Assembly (NCBI GenBank): GCA_026129545.1
Contig: JAHCHX010000001.1
Coordinates: 309,501-373,500 of the forward strand
From: Saprospiraceae bacterium
GTDB taxonomy: Bacteria; Bacteroidota; Bacteroidia; Chitinophagales; Saprospiraceae
Direction of reading: 5' to 3'
Length of the DNA stretch: 64,000 bases
Shown: one piece after another, positions 26,104 to 34,187 of the stretch
How positions within the stretch are numbered: the first letter of the stretch is position 1
Layout of the letters: the number at the start of each line of letters is the position of its first letter
Translations under genes and position numbers: made by a program
The notes under the pieces: generated by a model
Databases searched by the model: none
The model's input: the letters and a program-made list of their open reading frames with translations, nothing else
Told to the model about the DNA's origin: nothing

Positions 26104-27171
26104 ATGCCTATATTTGTCCGACTTATTTTTGGCATGACATTATTCGGAAAAAACATTACGTCCGACCAACTGGTGCGCTGGCTCATTATCCTGGCTTTTT
26201 TTGGGCTTTGGCTTGGTTCGCCTTTCATTTCTTTCGACCACGATGACGGCAAAAGGCAGCAGTTCTTTCTGAAAATTCTGCCTGCCATGCTGACGAACGT
26301 TCCCCTGTTTTTCCTGAACACCGAGTGGCTTGCCCCGCGCCTGCTGCGCAAGCGCGGTCTTTCCAAGTATCTGTTTGTATTGTTGGGGACTGCAATCTTC
26401 TTCATCCTGCTGCAAGGCGTGATGAAAAACGCACTGCTTGCGCCCGACCACAAGGGGATAGGCTTTCATGCCTTCAAGGCTATTTTCCCAGTGTTTTTCG
26501 TCATCGCGGTCAGCACGGGTTACGTCATGGTGATGTATATGCTGGAAGGAGAAAAAGCAAAGCGCGAAGAACGGCAAGAGCGTCTACAGTCGGAGCTTTC
26601 GTTCCTGCGCTCCCAAATCAGCCCGCACTTTATTTTCAATATACTCAACAGCATCGTCTATCTCATCCGCTCCAAATCGCCTTTGGCCGAGCCAGTCACC
26701 ATCAAGCTTTCAGACCTGATGCGATATATGCTCTACGACTCCAACGATGCGCAAATTCCTCTGGAAAAGGAAGTGAGCTATTTGGAGAACTATGTGGAGC
26801 TGCAAAAAATACGCTTTGAGGAAGATGTGGACATTCGCACGCACATCGAAGGGGAAAATGGGGGGCAGCTCATCGAACCGATGTTGCTTATTCCTTTTGT
26901 GGAAAACGCCTTCAAGCATGGGGTGGGGCTGGTGAAAGACCCCATCATTGATATTGATTTGAAATTCAGTGGGGAAGAAATGGTGTTCAAGGTGCGCAAC
27001 AAAATCACGCCAGAAGGCGCGACGGAAAAAGACAACAACTCAGGCATTGGCCTACAAAACGTGCGCCGCCGCTTGGAACTGCTCTACCCCGACGCGCACC
27101 GTCTGGAACTGAAGCGAACCGACGAATGGTTTGAAGCAGACTTATGGCTGGCATTCGGCCACGCAAAATGA
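26104..27171 (+). CDS. LytS/YehU-type membrane sensor histidine kinase
   Basis: 355 residues. Four predicted transmembrane segments (about 25-43, 57-75, 88-106 and 126-146), a short coiled linker rich in Lys/Glu/Arg (147-168), then the His_kinase domain (PF06580 type) with the phospho-acceptor His175 in QISPHFIFNILNS. The C-terminal HATPase has the N-box PFVENAFKHG and a GIGLQNVRRRL G-box. There is no extracellular sensor domain, so sensing probably occurs within or at the membrane. The response regulator follows after 21 bp. Confidence 0.92.
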   Translation: MPIFVRLIFGMTLFGKNITSDQLVRWLIILAFFGLWLGSPFISFDHDDGKRQQFFLKILPAMLTNVPLFFLNTEWLAPRLLRKRGLSKYLFVLLGTAIFFILLQGVMKNALLAPDHKGIGFHAFKAIFPVFFVIAVSTGYVMVMYMLEGEKAKREERQERLQSELSFLRSQISPHFIFNILNSIVYLIRSKSPLAEPVTIKLSDLMRYMLYDSNDAQIPLEKEVSYLENYVELQKIRFEEDVDIRTHIEGENGGQLIEPMLLIPFVENAFKHGVGLVKDPIIDIDLKFSGEEMVFKVRNKITPEGATEKDNNSGIGLQNVRRRLELLYPDAHRLELKRTDEWFEADLWLAFGHAK

Positions 27172-27192
27172 ACAACTTCATCAGATAGAAAC

Positions 27193-27936
27193 ATGAAACT
27201 CACTTGCATCATCGTTGACGATGAGAGTCTGGCTCGCAAAATGCTGGAAGACAACATCCGGCAAATTCCCTTCTTGGAGTTGGCGCGCACTTGCAAAAAC
27301 GCCTTCGAGGCAATGGAAGCGCTGCAAACAAACAAGGTGGATTTGATGTTTTTAGACATTCAGATGCCCGGCATGTTGGGCACTCAACTCCTTCAAAGCC
27401 TGCCTGACAAGCCTATGGTGATTTTCGTGACGGCTTATTCGAACTACGCCGTGGAAAGCTACGACTTGGATGTTATTGATTATCTAATGAAGCCAGTCAG
27501 TCTGGAACGTTTCACCAAGGCCGCGTTTAAAGCACTCGAAGAATATCGCAAGCGCCATGCGCTTGAACATAATACGCCCTCCTCGCCTTCACAACAAAAA
27601 ACTACCGAAGAACAACTTGATTTTTTCTTCGTAAACGTAGAATATTCACTCGTGAAAATTGAGACAAAAAACATCACTTACATTGAGGGCATGAAAGATT
27701 ACGTCAAGATTTATCTTGAGCATCTGAAAAGACCCGTCCTCACCAAATCCACCTTGAAGGGCATCGAGGAAAAACTGCCACCTACCGGCTTTATGCGGGT
27801 GCACAAATCCTACATCGTCAACCTCTCCAAAATTGAGTCTATTCGCAACCGCGAAATCAAAATTGGAGAGGCCGATATACCCATCGGGGAGAGCAATTGG
27901 GAGGAACTGATGAAGGCGCTGCAATACTCGAAATAA
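27193..27936 (+). CDS. LytTR-family response regulator
   Basis: 247 residues. Receiver domain 1-~120 with acidic pair Asp9/Asp10, phospho-acceptor Asp55 in FLDIQMPG, a VTAYS Thr/Ser region and the conserved Lys of MKPV. A LytTR DNA-binding domain follows (~145-245), with ITYIEGMKDYVKIYL, RVHKSYIVNLSKIESI and a conserved basic stretch. It pairs with the LytS-type kinase directly upstream. LytTR regulators bind paired short repeats upstream of few genes, often adjacent ones; the divergent TonB receptor is a candidate target (inference). Confidence 0.93.
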   Translation: MKLTCIIVDDESLARKMLEDNIRQIPFLELARTCKNAFEAMEALQTNKVDLMFLDIQMPGMLGTQLLQSLPDKPMVIFVTAYSNYAVESYDLDVIDYLMKPVSLERFTKAAFKALEEYRKRHALEHNTPSSPSQQKTTEEQLDFFFVNVEYSLVKIETKNITYIEGMKDYVKIYLEHLKRPVLTKSTLKGIEEKLPPTGFMRVHKSYIVNLSKIESIRNREIKIGEADIPIGESNWEELMKALQYSK

Positions 27937-27945
27937 CAGCGCCTT
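27913..27945. terminator. Small hairpin across the response-regulator stop codon
   Basis: Arms 27913-27921 and 27937-27945 are a perfect 9-bp inverted repeat around the TAA at 27934-27936. Only 13 bp separate the convergent stops here, so this is the only candidate for ending both transcripts. No U-run follows on either strand, so I rate it weak. Confidence 0.35.
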
Positions 27946-27949
27946 GCCC

Positions 27950-28822
27950 TCAACGGCGAAAGCTTTGGCTCACGAATTTGAGCACCTCGGGCAACGCCGT
28001 GCGCCAGTACTCCCAGTTGTGCTCGCCGCCGCGCACCCTGAACTCATGCGGCACTTTCTTGTCAATGAGCGCGGCGTGCAGGGCCATGTTGCCTTTTATC
28101 AAAAAATCCTTGTCGCCGCAGTCAATGTAGTAGCGCACCTTTTTGAGGTCGTCGGCGCTGGCATTTTCCACGATTTTCAGAATCCAATTTTGGAACAGAT
28201 GCGGCGTGAGCCGCTCCTTGCCTTTTAGCCCCGCACCGTAGGGTTTGGCAAACACGTTTTCCCACGCCTCGTCTGGCATATCCAACACCTCTTCCTCTGT
28301 GAAGATGCCCGCGCTCAGGGGAGCCGCCGCCACAAAGAGTTCTGGGTGCTTCATCGCCATGATGAGGCTGCCATGCCCCCCCATCGAAAGCCCGGCGATG
28401 GCCCTTGATTCCTTTGCGCTGCGCGTGCGATAGGCCTTGTCCACAAAAGGGATGAATTCTTTGATGAAAAAATCCTCGTACTTCACTTTTCCATCCGCAC
28501 TGTTGACATACCAACTCACGCCCGCGTCGGGCATCACGATGAGCATGGACGCCATGTCGCCGCTATTTGCCATTCGGTCAGCAATGAGGTGCGCCTCGCC
28601 GAATTGCGCCCAGGCCGTCTCGTCGTCGGTAAAGCCGTGCAGCAGGTACAACACCGGATAGCGCCGGCTTGATGTCTCATAATCCGAGGGCAGGTAAATA
28701 CTGTACTCGACCTCATGGCCGAGTATGGTGCTTTTTACTTTGAGGCTCTCTTTCAAGGTGCCTTGTTGGGCACACAACGCGGCTGCAAACACAGCAAACA
28801 GCAAGGTGAAAATGTGTTTCAT
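27950..28822 (-). CDS. CE1/esterase D-like alpha/beta-hydrolase, exported
   Basis: 290 residues. Signal peptide 1-18 (ends ALCAQ). An alpha/beta-hydrolase fold with PVLYLLHGFTDDE (oxyanion region), nucleophile Ser in AGLSMGGHGS (~148), a likely acid Asp in YYIDCGDKD (~234) and catalytic His in RGGEHNWEYWR (~268). It resembles putative esterases of the esterase D/feruloyl-esterase type, which often remove acyl groups from plant polysaccharides. It begins 51 bp after the FG-GAP lipoprotein gene on the same strand, so it is probably the last gene of the susC-susD operon, and a polysaccharide- or ester-linked substrate is inferred. Confidence 0.88.
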   Translation of the reverse strand: MKHIFTLLFAVFAAALCAQQGTLKESLKVKSTILGHEVEYSIYLPSDYETSSRRYPVLYLLHGFTDDETAWAQFGEAHLIADRMANSGDMASMLIVMPDAGVSWYVNSADGKVKYEDFFIKEFIPFVDKAYRTRSAKESRAIAGLSMGGHGSLIMAMKHPELFVAAAPLSAGIFTEEEVLDMPDEAWENVFAKPYGAGLKGKERLTPHLFQNWILKIVENASADDLKKVRYYIDCGDKDFLIKGNMALHAALIDKKVPHEFRVRGGEHNWEYWRTALPEVLKFVSQSFRR

Positions 28823-28873
28823 CGTTCAAAATGTTTGTGAATGTGAGCGAAGTGATTTGGATATTGGAAATGC

Positions 28874-31800
28874 TTATTTTCGAATAGACAACACGCGCAG
28901 GGCCCCGCGGTTTTGTGTGGCCAAAATGATTTCGCGCCCATCGGCAAGTGTTGCTTTCGCCAAGGCTCGCCCGTCGCCCGGCACGAAGAAATGGCTGTCG
29001 TCCAAATCGAGCGCCCTGAACTGGTTGTTGTCCATGTTCTTCAAAACCAGCCCGTTGAACGCATCGGCGCGGCCTTGCAACAGTTCCATACCAAAGTCAT
29101 TGCCGAGCATCAGCACGTCCAACAAGCCATCACCATCCACATCGTAGGGAAGCATGGCATGGACAGGGGCCAGCTGGGCCTGCCACGGCAGTGCCGTCAT
29201 CCTGAATTTCCCATGGCCAAGATTTTCGATAAAACTGGTGGACATCCAATTCGCCATCAGTATTTGGGCCCCCTTGAGTTCCTCTTTTGAAAAAACATCG
29301 TGCACGGTCGCCTCGCCGAAATCGCCGTAGCCGTAGAATTTTTTCCGCAGGGGAATCAACTGCTTAATCACGTCGTCGCGGGTGTGATAAAAGTATTCGC
29401 GGCGCTCGCCGAGCGAATCGCGCCAAAAAAGTGAGATGAACGGGTCGTAGAACCCGTTGCCGTCGAAATCCTTGGCATAGACGCGCAGCGGCTCTTCCGC
29501 CGTGCCCTTGAAATAGAGGTTCTGGCCATAGCTGCCAGCCACATAGTCCAAATCGCCATCGCCGTCAAAATCGGCGGCGACAAGGCTCGACCACCAGCCC
29601 GTTTTGTCGGCGAGGCCTGTCTGAGCGGTCGTGTTGACAAGCTTGCCGCCCTGTTGCTCCAAAAAAGTAATCGGCATCCACTCTCCGGCGAGCAGCAGGT
29701 CGGGGTGTCCGTCGCCATTGAAATCCGTCCACAGCGCATCGGTGACGAGACCGATGTGTCCCAGTTCGGGGCAGATTTCTTGGGTGACATCGGTGAAAAC
29801 TGGCTTGTCCTTTTCTTTGGAATCGTTGCGAAGAATGAAACTGCGGTCGGTTTTGGGGTAGGAGCGAGGCATCACCCGGCCGGCGACAAACAAATCCAAG
29901 TCCCCGTCGCCGTCGAAGTCGGCTGCCCGCGCCACCTGCCCGCACCAAGCCCCTCGAGGCAAGGCATTGGGGGCGATGGAGAAGTTGCCTTTTCCGTCAT
30001 TGACGCACAAAACGTCCTGATATAGCGTGTCGCCAGCCGGGTGTTGGCTGCCTCCGCGCACGATGTAGAGGTCGTTGTCACCATCGCCGTCCGCGTCGAA
30101 GAGCAGGACCCCGAGTTCTTCCTCGCGTTTGTAGGGGTCTGTTTTGTAAGCGACGCTTTTTTGCACAAACTTGCCTTGCGGGGTTTGCAAGAACCAAGTC
30201 CCGTCGGCGTAGGCGCTGCCGCTCAGGTAAATATCGTCCAGCCCATCGCCATTCACGTCGCCGACGGTCGTTTGTGGGCCGTATTCCGAAAACTTGTGTG
30301 GCAGAGTGCGCTGGTAGTCAAAATCAATAAAGTCCTTGTCGTCGTGTTGATAGCTCAGCCCCAAAGTGCTGGGGTTCAGGATTTCAAAAATGCCCGCCGA
30401 GGCAGCGGGGGGTAGGGTGGGGCGGGCTGCGTCGTATCGGGCTTGAACGACTTGGTTGAGCGCCACATTTGTCAGGGTGAGGCTGTGGCGGTTGGGCCAG
30501 CGCACCACCACGGAATCTATGCGCGCGGCTTTTCCCAGCCCAAAGTGAATCACGTTTTCGGAGGCAGACAGATAGCCACGCGCCGAGAGCAATTGGGCGC
30601 TTTGTTTTTTCCCTTCAAAAAAAATAGTGGCCACAGCGCCAAAAGCCTCTGAGTGGGGCGTTGGGCCTTCTATTTTCAGGCGAACAAAGTTGTTGGGTTG
30701 TTTGCTGTCGTTGGCTGTGTTTTGAAATACAAAAGCGGGGTCGTTGATGTTGTTCACGATGAGGTCGAGGTCGCCGTCGTTGTCGAGGTCCGAATATGCC
30801 GCGCCATTGGAGAAGGCTGGTATGGCCACGCCCCATGCTTTCGAGACGTCCTTGAATTGCAAGTCGCCTTCGTTTTTGAAAAGGAATTTTGGCACTTTGA
30901 TTTGCGGAATCAGTTTTTGCAATTCCAATGGCGGCACCAGGGCGCTGTATTCGCTGAGGTAGCTGCCAAAATCATGGTCGGTCACGTCGCGCGGGAAACC
31001 GTTGGTGACAAAAATATCGCGGTGGCCGTCGTTGTCGAAATCGGCCATGAGGGGTGTCCAGCTCCATTCCGTCTCTTGTGTGCCCGTGTAAAACGCGACA
31101 TCGGCGAAGATGGGCAATCCTGTTTCGGGGTTGAAGCCCCGGTGAAGTTGCAACACATTGCGGGCGTATTGGTACTCGTAGCCGTAGTTTTCGTTGTTGA
31201 TGTAGGTGGAGTAATTGTTGGGGCCGAGGAAGAGTTTTTTGCGCTTGTTGTAGTAGGGCAGCATCTCGGTCACGAACATATCCAACCTGCCGTCGTTGTC
31301 AATGTCTGCCAAATCGCTGCCCATAGAGGAGGCGGATTGGTGCTTGAAAATCTGCGCGATTTGATTGGTAAAGTGCCCTGGCGTGTCGGGGTTGTTGAGA
31401 TAAATCAAGTCGTTGGTCACATAGTCGTTGGCAACAAAAATATCGAGCCAGCCATCTTGATTGAAATCGCTTACGAGGGCGCTGTGGCTATATCCGCCCC
31501 ATATTATGCCTGCTTTTAGGGTTATTTCGGTGAAGCCTCCCTGAGGTTCGCCGTTGAGCGATGTTTGTGGTGGGCCGTCGTTTCGGTAGAGGCGGTCGCG
31601 GTTGATGGCTGTTCCGTCAGATATTTTGGGCACATAGCGATTGGGGTAGGGTTTGTCCATGAAATTGGCGCAGATGAAGAGGTCCAAATCGCCGTCGTTG
31701 TCGTAGTCGAAGAATTGAGCGTTGGAGGAGTGGGTGGTGTCGGCGATGCCGTAGGCCTCGGCCATTTCCACAAATTGGGGGATGCCCGCCGGGTTGTTTC

Positions 31801-32245
31801 CTTGATTGACGTAAAGCAAATTGCGGCGCATCTCCGGGGTGGGATGCATGGTGTTGCAGATATAAATGTCTGCTTTGCCGTCGCTGTTGATATCGAGAAT
31901 GTTGATGCCCGACGACCATTGGTGCGGGTGTTTTTTCACAAAACCCGCTGCTTGGGACACGTCCTCGAAACGCAAGTTTCCCTTGTTTAGGTAAAGTTTG
32001 TTTTCCACTTGATTGCCCGTGAAAATCACTTCGGGCAATCCGTCGCCATTTAGGTCGCCGACGGCCACGCCTCCTCCGTTGTAGATGAATTCGGTGTTGA
32101 GGATGTTGAGCGAGTCGTATTCGGTGATGCGGTTGTTGAACTCAATGCCCGTGCGCTTGCTGTCGAGCAGCACAAAAAGCGTCGGCTCTTTTTTGCATTG
32201 AGCGAGGAAGAAACAGGGGATTAGGATGGGCAGTATGTGTTTCAT
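28874..32245 (-). CDS. FG-GAP/VCBS and ASPIC/UnbV repeat lipoprotein of the SusCD locus
   Basis: 1,123 residues from the ATG at 32245, chosen because it gives a lipoprotein signal ending FLAQC; the longer frame from 32353 would run back through the terminator and the end of susD. Many FG-GAP/VCBS repeats with calcium-type loops (GDLNGDGLPE, DINSDGKADI, DFDNDGHRDI, DFDGDGDLDL) build one or two beta-propellers. An ASPIC/UnbV segment lies at ~540-610 (LLSARGYLSASENVIHFGLG). Family proteins are surface-exposed, and in Bacteroidota they are often encoded next to SusCD, where they are thought to bind or help handle the ligand. It is third in the susC-susD operon. Confidence 0.92.
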   Translation of the reverse strand: MKHILPILIPCFFLAQCKKEPTLFVLLDSKRTGIEFNNRITEYDSLNILNTEFIYNGGGVAVGDLNGDGLPEVIFTGNQVENKLYLNKGNLRFEDVSQAAGFVKKHPHQWSSGINILDINSDGKADIYICNTMHPTPEMRRNLLYVNQGNNPAGIPQFVEMAEAYGIADTTHSSNAQFFDYDNDGDLDLFICANFMDKPYPNRYVPKISDGTAINRDRLYRNDGPPQTSLNGEPQGGFTEITLKAGIIWGGYSHSALVSDFNQDGWLDIFVANDYVTNDLIYLNNPDTPGHFTNQIAQIFKHQSASSMGSDLADIDNDGRLDMFVTEMLPYYNKRKKLFLGPNNYSTYINNENYGYEYQYARNVLQLHRGFNPETGLPIFADVAFYTGTQETEWSWTPLMADFDNDGHRDIFVTNGFPRDVTDHDFGSYLSEYSALVPPLELQKLIPQIKVPKFLFKNEGDLQFKDVSKAWGVAIPAFSNGAAYSDLDNDGDLDLIVNNINDPAFVFQNTANDSKQPNNFVRLKIEGPTPHSEAFGAVATIFFEGKKQSAQLLSARGYLSASENVIHFGLGKAARIDSVVVRWPNRHSLTLTNVALNQVVQARYDAARPTLPPAASAGIFEILNPSTLGLSYQHDDKDFIDFDYQRTLPHKFSEYGPQTTVGDVNGDGLDDIYLSGSAYADGTWFLQTPQGKFVQKSVAYKTDPYKREEELGVLLFDADGDGDNDLYIVRGGSQHPAGDTLYQDVLCVNDGKGNFSIAPNALPRGAWCGQVARAADFDGDGDLDLFVAGRVMPRSYPKTDRSFILRNDSKEKDKPVFTDVTQEICPELGHIGLVTDALWTDFNGDGHPDLLLAGEWMPITFLEQQGGKLVNTTAQTGLADKTGWWSSLVAADFDGDGDLDYVAGSYGQNLYFKGTAEEPLRVYAKDFDGNGFYDPFISLFWRDSLGERREYFYHTRDDVIKQLIPLRKKFYGYGDFGEATVHDVFSKEELKGAQILMANWMSTSFIENLGHGKFRMTALPWQAQLAPVHAMLPYDVDGDGLLDVLMLGNDFGMELLQGRADAFNGLVLKNMDNNQFRALDLDDSHFFVPGDGRALAKATLADGREIILATQNRGALRVLSIRK

Positions 32246-32276
32246 GGATAACTGATGAGAAGGATGAGGGGTAAAA

Positions 32277-32307
32277 ACAACGGGGTGATGTGGCATCACC
32301 CCGTTGT
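32277..32307 (-). terminator. Strong terminator between susD and the FG-GAP lipoprotein gene
   Basis: A perfect 14-bp stem (32277-32290 with 32294-32307) with a 3-nt loop. On the minus strand it is followed by a run of T (TTGTTTTTAC). It sits 35 bp past the susD stop and 31 bp before the next start, so it should reduce read-through into the lipoprotein and esterase genes. Confidence 0.85.
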
Positions 32308-32342
32308 GAGATTTGTTGATGATTAGCGAAAAAGTCTCGCAA

Positions 32343-34091
32343 TCAATATCCATTGTTTTGTCTCAGCACGTCCGCGCCATGAATGTCAATCTGACCCTGC
32401 GGGATGGGATAGAGCTCGTCTTTTCCAGCCGTGAAGGTGGCCCCGCCGAGGGCGGTGGTGAGGCGAGCGCCTTCGAATTGCAGGTAGGTGTTGATGGTCG
32501 TGGCCGCGATGCCCCACCGTACCAAATCGAAGAAGCGGTGGCCTTCGCCGGAGAGCTCGAGCTTGCGCTCGAAGCGGACGGCGGTGCGGGCAGCGTCTTG
32601 GCTTGTCCACGGGGTGTTGTAGAGGCCGATGACGTAGTTGGCGGCGTTGGAGCCGTCGCCGCGCTTCACCCAAGTAGCGGGGTTGGCGGCACGCGCACGC
32701 ACCAAGTTGACATATTCACGAGCTTTTTCAAGGCTTCCTGCTTCTATCTCACACTCGGCAGCCATGAGCAGCACGTCGGCAAAACGAATCAAAACGGTAT
32801 TTTGCGATGTCCAGCCGCGTGTCCAAGAAGAACCGTCGGTCAAGTTGTCCTGAGTGGCTTTGCGAAACACATACTTCTTCGGAGAGTAAGGCCCTGCGTA
32901 GCTTTGGTCGCGTATCCATGACTCGCCGGGGTGGTCAATCCAATCGAGATATGGGATGCCGCGGCGGCCCACAGAGTGGTCGAGGCGTGGGTCGAGTGGT
33001 CCGGCATCGGGCGTGAACGGGTCGGCTGACTTCAAGCCAAAGTCGCTTTTCACCTCGTTGGCTGGGAGGTTGTAAGAGTTGTCGAGCAAAGGCAGGCCGT
33101 TGGCGTCCACGCGGAAGGAGTTGACCAAGTCGAAGCTGGGCTGGAAGAACCCGCAGCAGCCTGCTGGCCCGTCTGAGCCGGTGTTGTAAGGGAAGTTCAG
33201 CACGAACTCGTGGCTGGCGTTGTTGGTGCTGCCCGTGTTGACGGCATGCTGCACGGCGAAAACGCTTTCCTTATTGTTGTCGAAAGAGGCGTTGAACACA
33301 TCGCTGTAGTTGTCCATCAGACCGTATTTGTCGCCTTTGGCCGTTGAGCCTCGCGTGATGATGTCATCAAACAACGTGCGAGCAGCGCCATATTTGCCTT
33401 GATAGAGCAGCGCCTTGGCCCAGAAAGCACCTGCCGCCCATTTGTTGGCGCGGCCTACTGCGGTCTGCGTCTCGGGCAGGTTGTTGAAGGCAAACTCAAA
33501 GTCTGCCTCGATTTTTGGATAAACGTCTGCTGTGTTTGGCACTTTGACGGCTTCATCGGCGGTCATGTTTTCATCCACATAAGGCACGTTTTTCCAGATG
33601 CGCACCAATTCAAAATAGTAGAGGCCACGCAGGAAACGCGCCTCGGCGGTGATGCGGAGTTTGTCGGCATCGCTCACAGAGGGGTCGGTGGATGCGGCAG
33701 TCAGTCGAAGGAGTGTGTTGCAACGTGCCACGCCTTCATAGGTGATGCGCCACTTATCGCCCACGACACCATTGTTGGGGAGCGTCTCGAAGCGTTGCAC
33801 CGGGTTGGCTACTGCTTGGTCGCCCGCGTCCGTTCCTTTGTTGGCATCGCCTCCGCGAATGCTGCCATGCACCCAGTTGCCGAAGCCGCCATACCAGAGG
33901 CCGCGCCCGGTGAGTGGGCTGTATGCGCCCACCAAAAGGCCATCCAAGCCTTTGCGCGAGCTCAGCACTTGGTCGGTCAGTGCGCCGGTTGGTTCCACAT
34001 CGAGGAAGCTCTCCCGGCAGGCGCTGAACAAGAGGTTGGCCGCCAATGCAATGGTGGCGGCAAACGTCAATTTATTTGTCAGATTTTTCAT
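32343..34091 (-). CDS. SusD/RagB-family nutrient-binding outer-membrane lipoprotein
   Basis: 582 residues. Lipobox LLFSAC (Cys ~25) followed by the SusD-type start RESFLDVEPTGALTDQ. Typical SusD features include AEARFLRGLYYFELVRIWKNVPYVDE (a TPR-like helix), an ADVLLMAAECEIEAGSLEKA segment, and a C-terminal RFERKLELSGEGHRFFDLVRWG block ending near LYPIPQ. SusD proteins cap the SusC barrel and bind the incoming nutrient. It lies 96 bp after susC on the same strand. Confidence 0.95.
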   Translation of the reverse strand: MKNLTNKLTFAATIALAANLLFSACRESFLDVEPTGALTDQVLSSRKGLDGLLVGAYSPLTGRGLWYGGFGNWVHGSIRGGDANKGTDAGDQAVANPVQRFETLPNNGVVGDKWRITYEGVARCNTLLRLTAASTDPSVSDADKLRITAEARFLRGLYYFELVRIWKNVPYVDENMTADEAVKVPNTADVYPKIEADFEFAFNNLPETQTAVGRANKWAAGAFWAKALLYQGKYGAARTLFDDIITRGSTAKGDKYGLMDNYSDVFNASFDNNKESVFAVQHAVNTGSTNNASHEFVLNFPYNTGSDGPAGCCGFFQPSFDLVNSFRVDANGLPLLDNSYNLPANEVKSDFGLKSADPFTPDAGPLDPRLDHSVGRRGIPYLDWIDHPGESWIRDQSYAGPYSPKKYVFRKATQDNLTDGSSWTRGWTSQNTVLIRFADVLLMAAECEIEAGSLEKAREYVNLVRARAANPATWVKRGDGSNAANYVIGLYNTPWTSQDAARTAVRFERKLELSGEGHRFFDLVRWGIAATTINTYLQFEGARLTTALGGATFTAGKDELYPIPQGQIDIHGADVLRQNNGY

Positions 34092-34187
34092 GTTTTTTAA
34101 ATTTTGAAAAAGTTTTTGGCAAAATAAGCAGGCAAATTTATTGAACTGTTGCCTACTATTTGCGGATTGATCTTCATTTTTCTCCCT

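Noticed and set aside
32246..32353. Longer N-terminus for the FG-GAP lipoprotein
   Set aside because: It would translate through a strong terminator and overlap the end of susD; the ATG at 32245 gives a proper lipobox.
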